Shown piece by piece: positions 1-8,206 of a stretch of 29,414 nt of DNA. The DNA is from Spirochaetia bacterium. GTDB lineage: Bacteria; Spirochaetota; Spirochaetia; Treponematales; Treponemataceae. Location: contig CAAGGF010000115.1 in NCBI GenBank assembly GCA_900769325.1, forward strand, positions 1-29,414, in the 5' to 3' direction. Positions within the stretch are counted from its first letter, which is position 1, and every line of letters starts with the position of its first letter. The notes beneath the pieces are model-generated. The model searched no databases and had not been told where the DNA came from. It was given only the letters and a program-made list of their open reading frames with translations. Both the position numbers and the translations under genes were made by a program.

Positions 1-1
1 T

Positions 2-64
2 GTACCTGATGAAATGTATAAATGCTTCCAGTACAATGAACTGGAAAGAAAACGGGCTGCATAA
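2..64 (+). CDS. 3' end of an unidentified gene, possibly a transposase
   Basis: An open frame enters from the left edge and ends at TAA (62-64), giving the C-terminal 20 residues VPDEMYKCFQYNELERKRAA. The tail is basic and charged. It lies about 40 nt before a sharp change to very AT-rich sequence that starts inside a start-less reading frame. That arrangement would fit the end of an insertion-sequence transposase followed by its terminal repeat, but no transposase motif is visible in so short a piece and the other end is outside the window. The function is therefore unknown. Confidence 0.4.
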   Translation, partial: VPDEMYKCFQYNELERKRAA

Positions 65-101
65 TTTTTTACACCTTAAACCTGTGAAAATTTTGTGTTG
101 A

Positions 102-485
102 CTAAATAGCGCAGTTTACTCATCTAATATTCAAAATAATATTGAAGTTCTCGAAATATTAAATCTTCCTTATGATAAATCTATACTAAAAAAACTTTTT
201 GATTTCTCAAATTTAGTTTCAAAATATCCTTATTCGATAGTATCATTCATCAATACTTATAGATATGCATTAACTCATATTTTAGATTATAATGAAGGGA
301 TTTCTTTATATTTTTCCCAACTTTCATTAGAACAAAAAATATTTGTAGCGTTTGATATCATATCCATGGATAATCAAGAAGTTTATAGTAAATTGAAAAA
401 AAATAATAAATTACTATCAGAATTAATAACAAAAGAAGTTAAAAACAGAAATAAGTTGATTGAAAAACTTTATATTAATTGTTAA
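102..485 (+). pseudogene. 5'-truncated AT-rich hypothetical gene remnant
   Basis: After an in-frame TGA at 99-101 the frame stays open for 127 codons to TAA at 483-485. The peptide has normal composition (it contains SIVSFINTYRYALTHILDY and ends NKLIEKLYINC), but there is no plausible start codon or ribosome binding site near its beginning; the first ATG is deep inside. The residues look alpha-helical and Leu/Ile/Lys-rich with no recognisable domain. I read it as the 3' part of a gene whose 5' end was lost to an insertion or rearrangement near positions 65-101. It converges on rmlD, with the terminator at 511-552 between them. Confidence 0.5.
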
Positions 486-510
486 ATACAAAACTTTACA
501 AAACTAGCTT

Positions 511-552
511 TATAAAAAAACGGCTGTCCTTTATGGAACAGCTGTTTAAAAA
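511..552 (-). terminator. bidirectional Rho-independent terminator ending the glycan operon
   Basis: The arms AAACGGCTGT (518-527) and ACAGCTGTTT (538-547) pair over 10 positions with one G-U/A-C type mismatch, extended by CC/GG around a short loop. A run of seven A lies to the left and AAAAAAT to the right, so the hairpin has a U-run in both directions. On the minus strand it lies just after the rmlD stop; on the plus strand it follows the truncated gene ending at 485. Confidence 0.8.
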
Positions 553-565
553 ATAATTCATAAAA

Positions 566-1450
566 CTATTTGATTCTCTCTTTGTCAAACAGATTGGAAT
601 CTAAAAATACAGTCAGGCTTTGTTTCCAGTCAGGCAAAGTTATACCTAAAGATTTCTGAAGTTTATCCTTATTCAAAACAGAATAAGCAGGTCTCTTTGC
701 AGGAGTTGGATATTCTTCTGTTGAACAAGGATTTACTAGGCATTCTTTATTAGTAATTAATCCTAATTCAACGCCCTGTTTTTTGATTTCATTTGTAAAA
801 TCCCACCAGGTAATTTCACCCAAATCAGTACAATGATATGTACCATATGGAACATCATCTTTATTTATTATCTGAATAATTACGTTTGCTAAATCTCCAG
901 CAAATGTAGGACTACCTTTTTGGTCATTAACGACTTTTACAGAATCGTGAGTATTCATTGCCTTAATCATTGTATATACAAAGTTCTTACCAGCCCAACC
1001 ATAAAGCCAAGCAGTACGAATTATGTAATACTCTTTAAGATTCTGTTTTACAGCCGCTTCACCTGCAGCCTTGGTTCGTCCATAAACTCCAATTGGAGCA
1101 ACTGACATATCCTCTGTATAAGGTTCAGTTCCAGTTCCATCAAAAACATAATCAGTTGAAATATGAATCATTTTTGCATGAATCTGATTTGCAAGGTTTG
1201 CAATGTTTCTTGGTCCATCTTCATTTAATTTCTTTGCAAAATCAGCATCAGACTCAGCTTTATCTACGGCAGTATATGCAGAACAGTTAATAATATAAGA
1301 AATATCTTTTCCTTTTACAAATTTTGCAAGTGCCTGTGGATTTGTAATATCTACATCAATATCAGTTCCAACAAAATCTATCTTGTTTTCAGAAAGTTGT
1401 CTCGCAATTTCTGTTCCAAGCATTCCTTTACAACCAATTAACCAAATCAT
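566..1450 (-). CDS. rmlD: dTDP-4-dehydrorhamnose reductase
   Basis: Last enzyme of dTDP-L-rhamnose synthesis; it reduces dTDP-4-keto-L-rhamnose with NAD(P)H in the cytoplasm. The N-terminus MIWLIGCKGMLG is the Rossmann nucleotide-binding loop, HISTDYVFDG holds the catalytic Thr region, and YGRTKAAGE is the Tyr-x3-Lys pair. The length of 294 aa is normal for the family. An in-frame ATG six codons earlier lies inside rmlC and lacks a good ribosome binding site. The start at 1450 has AGGAG nine bases upstream and follows the rmlC stop by two bases, so I prefer it. It is the last gene of the operon, downstream of rmlC with almost no gap. Confidence 0.93.
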   Translation of the reverse strand: MIWLIGCKGMLGTEIARQLSENKIDFVGTDIDVDITNPQALAKFVKGKDISYIINCSAYTAVDKAESDADFAKKLNEDGPRNIANLANQIHAKMIHISTDYVFDGTGTEPYTEDMSVAPIGVYGRTKAAGEAAVKQNLKEYYIIRTAWLYGWAGKNFVYTMIKAMNTHDSVKVVNDQKGSPTFAGDLANVIIQIINKDDVPYGTYHCTDLGEITWWDFTNEIKKQGVELGLITNKECLVNPCSTEEYPTPAKRPAYSVLNKDKLQKSLGITLPDWKQSLTVFLDSNLFDKERIK

Positions 1451-1452
1451 TT

Positions 1453-2055
1453 CTATGCTCCTATCCACTTTCCATTAATATCAAAATAATTCTTTGCAGC
1501 ATCAAAGGCAGGATGTTTTCCATCTTTATCTGAAAGAAGAGGATTTACCTCTGGTGCAACAGCCTTCCAGTCAATTGCAATTGCAGGGTCATTCCACATG
1601 AGTCCGCCCTCGCCTTTGGGGTCATAAAAGTCTGTGCATTTATATGTAAAGATTGCTTCATCAGAAAGAACATAGAAACCATGTGCAAAACCTTCCGAAA
1701 TATAAAACATATTCTGCTTTTCTGCATCAAGGATTACGCCATAATACTTTCCGAAAGTTACAGAACCTTTACGAAGGTCTACTGCTACATCGTAAACTTT
1801 ACCTTCAAGGGCACGAACAAGTTTTCCCTGAGGATGCTGGGTCTGAAAGTGAAGTCCGCGGAGTACACCTTTTGATGATTTAGACTGATTATCCTGTACA
1901 AACTTCATTGTAAGGCCTGCGGCAAAAAAATCTCGTTCGCTGTATGTTTCGAGAAAGTAGCCTCTTGCATCACCAAAAATCTTTGGCTGGATTTCATAGA
2001 GACCTTCTATTTCTGTTCCGTCTGCAAGTGCGCAGTTTTTAAATTCAAATGCCAT
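1453..2055 (-). CDS. rmlC: dTDP-4-dehydrorhamnose 3,5-epimerase
   Basis: Converts dTDP-4-keto-6-deoxy-D-glucose to dTDP-4-keto-L-rhamnose. Family marks are visible: DARGYFLETY near the N-terminus, VLRGLHFQ with the conserved His, GKLVRALEGKVYDVAVDLRK and FAHGFYVLSD in the cupin barrel. At 200 aa it is slightly longer than the minimal RmlC, with a C-terminal tail ending FDINGKWIGA. AGGA lies about 8 nt before ATG. It sits between rmlA (9-nt gap) and rmlD (2-nt gap), so the three are co-translated. Confidence 0.94.
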   Translation of the reverse strand: MAFEFKNCALADGTEIEGLYEIQPKIFGDARGYFLETYSERDFFAAGLTMKFVQDNQSKSSKGVLRGLHFQTQHPQGKLVRALEGKVYDVAVDLRKGSVTFGKYYGVILDAEKQNMFYISEGFAHGFYVLSDEAIFTYKCTDFYDPKGEGGLMWNDPAIAIDWKAVAPEVNPLLSDKDGKHPAFDAAKNYFDINGKWIGA

Positions 2056-2064
2056 TTTTATATC

Positions 2065-2937
2065 CTAGTTCTCTGCAATGTATTCAAGGTAGCGGCCATA
2101 ATCTGTCTTGTAGCCTTTTGCAAGCTCAAGAAGCTGTTCTTTTGTAAGCCAGCCGTTGCGGTATGAAATCTCTTCGATACAGCTTACATACATTCCCTGA
2201 CGTTTCTGAATTGTTGCAATAAAGTTAGATGCTTCCAAAAGACCGTCGTAAGTTCCAGTATCAAGCCATGCCATACCACGACCTAGAAGTTCTACAGACA
2301 GTTCCCCGCGATTCAAGTATTCATTATTGATAGAAGTAATTTCAATTTCGCCGCGGGCAGAAGGCTTTACATTAGCTGCAATTTCACAAACTGCATTGCT
2401 GTAGAAGTAAAGGCCCGGAACTGCGTAGTTTGATTTTGGATTTGCAGGCTTTTCTTCGATTCCCAAAACCTTGCCATCCTTATCAAACTCTACTACACCG
2501 TAAGCTGTAGGATCTTTTACAAAGTATCCGAAAATTACGCTTCCCTCACCTTTTTCTACTTTTTCGCGGGCACGGCGCAATGTTGAAGTAAAGCTCTGTC
2601 CGTAGAAAATGTTATCGCCGAGTACAAGGGCTGCACTGTCGTTTCCAATAAAGTTCTTTCCAATGATAAAGGCATCTGCAAGGCCACGCGGCTTATCCTG
2701 TACTGCATATTCAAAATGCATTCCAAGCCATGCACCATCACCGAACAATTCCTTAAAGCAGCTGATGTCGCGTGGTGTTGAAATAATAAGTACTTCGCGG
2801 ATTCCTGCCAGCATAAGGCATGAAAGCGGATAATAAATCATAGGTTTGTCATACAAAGGCAGAATCTGTTTTGAAACTGCTTTTGTGATTGGATATAAAC
2901 GTGTGCCAGATCCTCCGGCCAAAATTATACCTTTCAC
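2065..2937 (-). CDS. rmlA: glucose-1-phosphate thymidylyltransferase
   Basis: Makes dTDP-glucose from dTTP and glucose-1-phosphate, the entry step for dTDP-rhamnose and, in this locus, probably also for a dTDP-3-amino sugar. The nucleotide-binding signature GGSGTRLYPIT is at residues 8-18, followed by SKQILPLYDKPMIYYPL, VLGDNIFYGQ and IEEKPANPKSNYAVPGLYFY, all standard. The length of 290 aa matches the family. The start codon is GTG at 2937, preceded by AAGGAG at a 7-nt spacing. A perfect 11-bp hairpin separates it from rmlB upstream. Confidence 0.96.
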   Translation of the reverse strand: MKGIILAGGSGTRLYPITKAVSKQILPLYDKPMIYYPLSCLMLAGIREVLIISTPRDISCFKELFGDGAWLGMHFEYAVQDKPRGLADAFIIGKNFIGNDSAALVLGDNIFYGQSFTSTLRRAREKVEKGEGSVIFGYFVKDPTAYGVVEFDKDGKVLGIEEKPANPKSNYAVPGLYFYSNAVCEIAANVKPSARGEIEITSINNEYLNRGELSVELLGRGMAWLDTGTYDGLLEASNFIATIQKRQGMYVSCIEEISYRNGWLTKEQLLELAKGYKTDYGRYLEYIAEN

Positions 2938-2966
2938 TATAATCTCCTTTTTAAGAGGATGAACCT

Positions 2967-2992
2967 AAATAATCCGCTTTTGCGGATTATTT
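2967..2992 (-). other. perfect 11-bp intercistronic hairpin between rmlB and rmlA
   Basis: AAATAATCCGC (2967-2977) and GCGGATTATTT (2982-2992) are exact reverse complements around a TTTT loop. Read on the minus strand the stem is followed by AGGTTC, with only a short U-rich end inside the 3' arm; read on the plus strand it is followed by TTTT. It may act as a partial terminator or an RNA-processing or stability element within the operon, the type of site an antiterminator could override. Confidence 0.6.
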
Positions 2993-3004
2993 TTAACGGT
3001 TCTT

Positions 3005-4126
3005 CTATCTACCCTGTTCAGTGTAGTTCTTAGAAATCCAGTTCTTGTAATCACCGCTCAAAATGTGGTTAATCCAGTCTGAGTTCTTGAGATACCATTT
3101 TACGGTTTCCTGCAATCCCTCTTCGAAGGTCATCTTGCGCTCCCAGCCGAGCTTTGTCTTAATCTTTGTACAATCAATAGCATAACGCTTGTTGTGGCCT
3201 GGGCGGTCCTTTACATAAGTGATTGTCTTTTCAACATCCTCAACCTTTTTGCCGGTTTCTTTTGCTGTAAGTTCAATTACCTTGTGAAGCAGCTTGATGT
3301 TCTGCCATTCGTTTTCGCCGCCGATGTTGTATTTTTCGCCGGTAACGCCCTTATTCACAATCAACCACACAGCGCGGTTATGGTCTTCGACATAAATCCA
3401 GTCGCGGATATTATCGCCCTTTCCGTAAACAGGAAGGTCCTTTCCGTCACGGATGTTCGAAATCATCAATGGAAGAAGCTTTTCCGGGAACTGGTACGGG
3501 CCGTAGTTGTTCGTACAGTTAGAAAGTGTGATTGGAAGTCCGTATGTGTGAAAATACGCCATTACAACATGGTCAGAAGATGCTTTTGATGAAGAATATG
3601 GTGAGCGCGGATCATAAGGAGTATTCTCGCGGAAATAGCCTGTCTCGCCTAAAGAGCCGTAAACCTCATCTGTAGAAATATGATGGAAAAGAACATCATC
3701 ACGGATTGAGCCGTCTTCTTTCTTCCAGTAGTTGCGGGCAACATCAAGCAATGTGAAAGTTCCCATTACATTAGTCTTCATGAATGCTTCCGGCCCCAGA
3801 ATCGAGCGGTCAACATGGCTTTCTGCCGCAAAATGAATCACTGTATCAATATCATACTGCTTGAAAATGCGTTCAATGTTTTCGCGGTCACAGATATCAA
3901 CTTTTTCAAAGAAGTAGCGTTTTCCGCCGAATTTTTCCTCAACATCCTTCAAAGATTCAAGGTTTCCGGCATAAGTAAGACAGTCAACATTTACAACAGT
4001 ACCGTCAAAATTTGCATCATTAAAAAGGTTGCCTTCTGCAGAAGACATGCCAAAAAGATAGTGGATAAAGTTTGAACCGATAAATCCGGCTCCACCAGTG
4101 ATAAGAATGTTATGTAGCTTTCTCAT
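3005..4126 (-). CDS. rmlB: dTDP-glucose 4,6-dehydratase
   Basis: Converts dTDP-glucose to dTDP-4-keto-6-deoxyglucose. The Rossmann loop TGGAGFIGSNFIHYL is at the N-terminus. HFAAESHVDRSI, HISTDEVYGSLG (Thr-Asp-Glu catalytic group) and YSSSKASSDH (Tyr-x3-Lys) follow, with NNYGPYQFPEKLLPL in the sugar-binding part. At 373 aa it is longer than many RmlB proteins, mainly through an insertion after residue 25 (SSAEGNLFNDANFDG). GGAGG lies 9 nt before ATG, overlapping the end of the upstream dehydratase gene, which ends 3 nt before this start. The product can feed both RmlC and the FdtA-type isomerase encoded upstream. Confidence 0.95.
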   Translation of the reverse strand: MRKLHNILITGGAGFIGSNFIHYLFGMSSAEGNLFNDANFDGTVVNVDCLTYAGNLESLKDVEEKFGGKRYFFEKVDICDRENIERIFKQYDIDTVIHFAAESHVDRSILGPEAFMKTNVMGTFTLLDVARNYWKKEDGSIRDDVLFHHISTDEVYGSLGETGYFRENTPYDPRSPYSSSKASSDHVVMAYFHTYGLPITLSNCTNNYGPYQFPEKLLPLMISNIRDGKDLPVYGKGDNIRDWIYVEDHNRAVWLIVNKGVTGEKYNIGGENEWQNIKLLHKVIELTAKETGKKVEDVEKTITYVKDRPGHNKRYAIDCTKIKTKLGWERKMTFEEGLQETVKWYLKNSDWINHILSGDYKNWISKNYTEQGR

Positions 4127-4129
4127 TTT

Positions 4130-5335
4130 TTACATCCTCCCGTCAAGGAATTTCCCAGTTTCCTTGTGATTGAAGTTTGGAATCATATAATTGAATAAAT
4201 CAATGAGTTCTCCGCGATTCCATTCTCCTTTCTGTTTGTAGGCCGCAATTGTTTTGCAGAAGTGGTCGAGTTTTACCTGGTCAAAGTCAACAGGATTTTT
4301 GATGATTCCCAGAGATTCAAACTTGTCCATTACTAATGTTTCTTTATCTGTGTAAAACTCTTCAAAGTCCTTTTCGCCAGTCGTATCACTCTTAAAGAAG
4401 TATACAGGGTATTGATGTTTTGCCTTAAGCTCATTTACGCGGCTGCGGGCTTCGTCTTCGGTAGCACACTGAACAGGCTCATATCCAAGATTACGCAAGT
4501 ACTTTTCTGCAATGCTTGAGAATGTTACAAGGTTCAAATCATGGTCTAATTTAGGGAAGAAAACGTCACGGTTTTCGCCAAGCAAACAAGACATGACGCA
4601 AAGCTGACCGGCCTCTTTTGGAGTTACAAAATAGCGGCGGACATCGTTAGGAGCAGACAAAGGCTGATTTTTATCCAGACGGCGGTTAAAGCCGTAAAGA
4701 AGAGAACCATCGCTAAAGGCAACATTAGCAAAACGCGCAGTAGATACAGGCATTTCAACAGAACGGCGATTAAGGAAGAACTCCATAATACGCTTTGAAG
4801 CTCCCATCATGTTTACAGGGTTTGCGGCTTTATCGGTTGAAACACAGAAATATTTCTTTGCGCCACATTCCTTTGCCATAAGCATTGTTGAATCGGTGTT
4901 GAAGATGTTTGTATCGATCATACGCATAAGCGTGTACGGGTCTTTTTCAGAACGAACATGCTTCAAGGCTGATGTATTGAAAACATAATCATATCCGCCG
5001 ATTCGTTTTTTTTGCTCGTTGATAAAAGCACGGAAAATCTCGCTGCCACAATCAAGTGCAAAGGTCGCAAATTCACCGTCACCATAACCGACTGATGAAC
5101 GGATATCACGAACAAGCTCGACCATGTTGTTTTCACTAATGTCTACAACATGAAGAACTTTTGGATTACGTGCAAAAAGCTCACGACAGATTGCAGAACC
5201 AATAGTTCCGGCTCCACCGATTACGAGAAAACGAGAATTTCGAATAGTTTCAGAAAGATATGATTCATTTACTGAAATATCTTTTTCAAAAAGTGGTGCG
5301 GTACGACCAATTAAAGGTAAAATATTGTCTTGCAT
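4130..5335 (-). CDS. UDP-HexNAc 4,6-dehydratase-like protein (CapD/WbpM family, soluble)
   Basis: Extended SDR enzyme of the polysaccharide-biosynthesis CapD/WbpM/FlaA1 family, expected to make UDP-4-keto-6-deoxy-HexNAc from UDP-GlcNAc. The NAD-binding loop VIGGAGTIGSAICREL lies at about residues 37-52, TSALKHVRSEKDP and CVSTDKAANPVNMMGASKR follow, and the position of the usual catalytic Tyr is Met (M-x3-K), as known for the WbpM branch. With 401 aa and no membrane segments it lacks the N-terminal transmembrane half of WbpM. With the reductase at 6168-7067 and the phosphoglycosyl transferase at 5354-6019 it would give UDP-QuiNAc or UDP-FucNAc as initiating sugar (inference). Confidence 0.8.
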   Translation of the reverse strand: MQDNILPLIGRTAPLFEKDISVNESYLSETIRNSRFLVIGGAGTIGSAICRELFARNPKVLHVVDISENNMVELVRDIRSSVGYGDGEFATFALDCGSEIFRAFINEQKKRIGGYDYVFNTSALKHVRSEKDPYTLMRMIDTNIFNTDSTMLMAKECGAKKYFCVSTDKAANPVNMMGASKRIMEFFLNRRSVEMPVSTARFANVAFSDGSLLYGFNRRLDKNQPLSAPNDVRRYFVTPKEAGQLCVMSCLLGENRDVFFPKLDHDLNLVTFSSIAEKYLRNLGYEPVQCATEDEARSRVNELKAKHQYPVYFFKSDTTGEKDFEEFYTDKETLVMDKFESLGIIKNPVDFDQVKLDHFCKTIAAYKQKGEWNRGELIDLFNYMIPNFNHKETGKFLDGRM

Positions 5336-5353
5336 TTTAATTTTCTCCCAAAC

Positions 5354-6019
5354 TTATATGTACTGTTCCAATTCAGCTGGTACAGGTGGTAAATCCTTAA
5401 AAGCTGTTCGCCATTTTTTTGAAGCTGGATGAAGTACTGCCTCGACTGTCATGAAAATCAATTTAAAATATAGGAAAATATTTTTATGATCCTCATACCA
5501 ACACTCAAGCCGAATTTTATATGGGTCTATAACTTCTGCATGAAATTTGTTTTTATCATCAAAGTTCTGCAAAATTTCTTCTTCATTTCTAAAAACAACA
5601 GAGCCAATTCCAGAAAGACCTGGTCTCGCATTATATAATTTTTGTTTTGCATCCTCTGTAAACAAATCATAGTGTTTCTTTACAGTAGGGCGAAAACCAA
5701 TAACGCTCATTTGACCAACAAAGATATTCAAAAGTTGAGGAAGCTCGTTGATTTTTGTCTTTCGAAGGAATTTTCCCATTGGCAAAATCCGAGGATCATT
5801 TTCAGCTGTGAATAATCCACCTGTCATATTCGGAGAATTACGAAGCATAGTAGCAAATTTTAGAACCTTAAATTCTTTTCCGTGGAGGCCTACTCTAGTC
5901 TGCCCATAGAAAATATCATGTTCACCTGTCAGCTTTAGCCCAATCATTATGGGAATCATAAAAGGAAGCAGAATTATAATGGCAACTCCGCTGAAAAGAA
6001 TATCAAAAAAACGTGTCAT
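5354..6019 (-). CDS. initiating undecaprenyl-phosphate phosphoglycosyl transferase
   Basis: Bacterial sugar transferase (PglC/WcaJ-type monotopic family) that moves a sugar-1-phosphate onto undecaprenyl phosphate at the inner membrane, starting repeat-unit assembly. MTRFFDILFSGVAIIILLPF is the typical N-terminal re-entrant membrane helix. FYGQTRVGLHGKEFKVLKFATM, the Asp-Pro-Arg run NDPRILPMGKFLRKTKINELPQL and GQMSVIGFRP are the catalytic signature, and ARPGLSGIGSV follows. I chose the ATG at 6019 because AGGAG sits 6 nt upstream and translation then starts exactly at the DILFS helix; an ATG 20 codons earlier has no ribosome binding site. The start overlaps the stop of a possible 25-aa leader ORF. 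Confidence 0.9.
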   Translation of the reverse strand: MTRFFDILFSGVAIIILLPFMIPIMIGLKLTGEHDIFYGQTRVGLHGKEFKVLKFATMLRNSPNMTGGLFTAENDPRILPMGKFLRKTKINELPQLLNIFVGQMSVIGFRPTVKKHYDLFTEDAKQKLYNARPGLSGIGSVVFRNEEEILQNFDDKNKFHAEVIDPYKIRLECWYEDHKNIFLYFKLIFMTVEAVLHPASKKWRTAFKDLPPVPAELEQYI

Positions 6020-6093
6020 GCAACACTCCTTGAAGAAACAACTTCCAGTATTCGTATAATACTTATCCTGTCCTTCCATTTATTTTTAGCCAT
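6016..6093 (-). CDS. possible 25-aa leader ORF coupled to the phosphoglycosyl transferase
   Basis: A small frame (MAKNKWKDRISIIRILEVVS then SRSVA) ends with TGA overlapping the ATG of the transferase as ATGA, the usual sign of translational coupling. AAGGAG lies 15 nt upstream of its ATG, farther than normal; the same site is 4 nt from another ATG that opens only a two-codon frame. No homologous family is recognised. It could be a leader peptide, or the overlap could be chance. Confidence 0.3.
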   Translation of the reverse strand: MAKNKWKDRISIIRILEVVSSRSVA

Positions 6094-6130
6094 TATCATC
6101 TCATTTATCTCCTTGAGAATTTGTTTAGGC

Positions 6131-6159
6131 ATTACATTTTTTAATTATGTAATATACAA
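6131..6159 (-). promoter_or_regulatory. candidate sigma70 promoter before the phosphoglycosyl transferase
   Basis: On the minus strand TTGTAT (plus 6154-6159) is followed after exactly 17 nt by TGTAAT (plus 6131-6136). It lies in the 88-nt gap between the reductase and the transferase region. The -10 box matches the consensus at five of six positions and the -35 at about four. The -10 also overlaps a 7-bp inverted repeat (ATTACAT/ATGTAAT) that could form a weak hairpin or operator. Confidence 0.4.
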
Positions 6160-6167
6160 AACGATGG

Positions 6168-7067
6168 TTATTTTATCACAAAATTAGAAAGTACATCAGT
6201 AGGAACAAAGCCTAATTCCTGTTTAATTTTTGCATTAGAGAATGTGAGTGGCTTTACAATTTTCTCAAGACGTGCAGAATTAATTGGAGCTTTATTTCCC
6301 ATTAAATTTCCAACATGAGCAAGACAATTTGCTAGCCAATACGGAATATTCAACGGAGACTTTTTCCCAAGCTGTTTCGAAATCAGAAGTTCAAGCTCAT
6401 GAAAAGATGGATAAGAATCATCACAAATATTAAACACACCTCCCTTTTCCTCACACAAAGGAATTACTTTTGCAATATCACAAGCCATAAGAACACTTTT
6501 CCTGCTAACACCCCCTGCAATAGAAAGATATTTACCTGTAGAAATGCCTTTTATCATTGCTCCAAGATTTCCAGGAGGGTTTTTTCCTGCAATTAGAGAA
6601 GGCCGCAAGATTGTAAGAACAACATTATTCTTCGTACACCAGTCCTGCAAAAATTCTTCTGCAAGACGCTTGCTCTTTGCGTACGGGGAATCACCGTAAA
6701 GATGATGCTCTTCTGTAATCATTTCTCCTATATCACAACCATATACTGCAACAGTACTGATAAAAACAAAAGATTTTGGAATACCTACAGTTTCCAAAGC
6801 AGCACAAATTTTTTTTGTTCCTTCAAGATTAATATCATAAAAGAGTTTTTCTTCTTCTGGCGTTCTTGGAATTACATGAGCTTTTCCAGCTGCATGTAAT
6901 ACAACATCATATTTCCTTACGAGTGCTATTTCATCCTTTACAAGATTTACATTGTAAGTTGCATTTTCATCCATTGATAAAGTGTCTACTTTATAATTTT
7001 CTTTAAGTAATGGTAGAATATTTAATCCTAAGAAACCGAATGCACCAGTAAATAGCAGTGTTTTCAA
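6168..7067 (-). CDS. NAD-dependent epimerase/4-keto-reductase (WbpV/WbpK-like)
   Basis: Extended SDR of 299 aa. The cofactor loop GAFGFLGLNILPLL is at residues 8-21, then VVLHAAGKAHV, FVFISTVAVYG (Ser/Thr) and SPYAKSKRLAEEFL (Tyr-x3-Lys). KAHV-x-R and SLIAGKNPPGNLG resemble UDP-4-keto-6-deoxy-HexNAc reductases (WbpV, WbpK, WreQ). In context it would reduce the product of the 4,6-dehydratase to UDP-QuiNAc or UDP-FucNAc; which epimer cannot be told. The start is TTG at 7067, overlapping the stop of the upstream GT4 gene as TTGA, with AGGAG 8 nt upstream. Confidence 0.78.
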   Translation of the reverse strand: MKTLLFTGAFGFLGLNILPLLKENYKVDTLSMDENATYNVNLVKDEIALVRKYDVVLHAAGKAHVIPRTPEEEKLFYDINLEGTKKICAALETVGIPKSFVFISTVAVYGCDIGEMITEEHHLYGDSPYAKSKRLAEEFLQDWCTKNNVVLTILRPSLIAGKNPPGNLGAMIKGISTGKYLSIAGGVSRKSVLMACDIAKVIPLCEEKGGVFNICDDSYPSFHELELLISKQLGKKSPLNIPYWLANCLAHVGNLMGNKAPINSARLEKIVKPLTFSNAKIKQELGFVPTDVLSNFVIK

Positions 7068-8200
7068 TTATTCTTCTCCTTTTTTTTGTCATAGTTTTCA
7101 TACAAATCTATATATTTATTTGTCATAGAATCAATATTGAACATCCTTGTAACATAATTATGACCATTGATTCCTAATCTATGACATTTTTCTTTATCTA
7201 ACACAAGTTCTTCTATCAAGGAAGCTAATTTCTTATAATCCCTAGGTGAATATAACAATCCTGTCTGATTATCTAATACAACTTCTGGAGTTCCTTCAAC
7301 ATTTGTTGCGATTATGGGGAGATACGAATAACTAGCTTCTAAATACATTAATCCAAAAGCTTCATAGATTGAGGATGAAACAAAAATATCAGAATTTGCA
7401 TAATACTTTTCAGTATTAGTTTGCCATCCAGGCAAATACACAAAACTATTTAATCGATTTTCATCTACAAATTTTTTACAAGCATCATAGTATTCACCAG
7501 AACCTACAAGAGTTAGTCTGACTTTTATTTTTCTTTCTATTAATATGGAAAAAGCTTTCAATATAGTCATCGGGTCTTTTTGTTTATCTAAGCGCCCCAC
7601 GAATAGAAGGTTTATAATATCATCTTCTCTTCTACTCTTTTCACAAGTAAATTTTGTAAAATCCATTCCATTGTAAATAGTAATAACTTTGTTTTTAAAA
7701 AGCTTATAAAACTTCTTATAATAGTTATTTACAAGAACAATTTTCTTACAAAAAAAAGATGCAAACATTTCAAAGAGGTAATATGCAATATATACCACAC
7801 AAGGAGTAAATTTTGTAAAACTTACCCCATGTACGGTATGAATTACAAATGGTACCCTTGCAAGTGTTGCCGCAATACGCCCAACCACACCAGGTTTAGA
7901 TGAGTTAGTATGAACAATATCAAATTTATATTTTTTACAAAATTTGTAAATATCCCTTATTACAAGTATATCCTTTTTTAAATTAAGTTCACGAACCAAA
8001 TTATCAAAATAAAAAACATGAATACCTGCTGCTTTAAATGTAAAATCAAGTACTTTTTTTTCATTATCGTCTTGACCATTTGAGAAAATTACATATTTAT
8101 CATATTTCGTATCGTCTAGAGATTTTAATATCTCTAAGGATATGCGCTGAGCACCTGCAAGAGTTGGTTTTACCAAAATATGAAGTATCTTTTTTTTCAT
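7064..8200 (-). CDS. GT4-family glycosyltransferase
   Basis: GT-B retaining glycosyltransferase of 378 aa. The N-terminal domain has the acceptor-side loop PTLAGAQRISLEIL and HTNSSKPGVVGRIAA. The C-terminal domain has LLFVGRLDKQKDP, LTLVGSGEYYD and the E-x7-E motif in SSIYEAFGLMYLEAS that binds the nucleotide sugar phosphate. It is likely to add one sugar of the repeat unit at the cytoplasmic membrane face; donor and linkage cannot be read from sequence. It belongs to the visibly AT-rich block 7064-13665. The ribosome binding site is weak (AGGA about 4 nt from ATG), and it begins 6 nt after the upstream gene ends. Confidence 0.88.
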   Translation of the reverse strand: MKKKILHILVKPTLAGAQRISLEILKSLDDTKYDKYVIFSNGQDDNEKKVLDFTFKAAGIHVFYFDNLVRELNLKKDILVIRDIYKFCKKYKFDIVHTNSSKPGVVGRIAATLARVPFVIHTVHGVSFTKFTPCVVYIAYYLFEMFASFFCKKIVLVNNYYKKFYKLFKNKVITIYNGMDFTKFTCEKSRREDDIINLLFVGRLDKQKDPMTILKAFSILIERKIKVRLTLVGSGEYYDACKKFVDENRLNSFVYLPGWQTNTEKYYANSDIFVSSSIYEAFGLMYLEASYSYLPIIATNVEGTPEVVLDNQTGLLYSPRDYKKLASLIEELVLDKEKCHRLGINGHNYVTRMFNIDSMTNKYIDLYENYDKKKEKNN

Positions 8201-8206
8201 AAGATC

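Noticed and set aside
1653..1883. Plus-strand frames opposite rmlC, rmlA, rmlB and other genes
   Set aside because: They are antisense shadows of conserved genes, with odd composition and no ribosome binding sites or domains.
5005..5012. A8 run in the 4,6-dehydratase gene, and A8 after the GT4 start codon
   Set aside because: Runs of eight A are ordinary in AT-rich DNA and the frames are intact; not reported as contingency loci.
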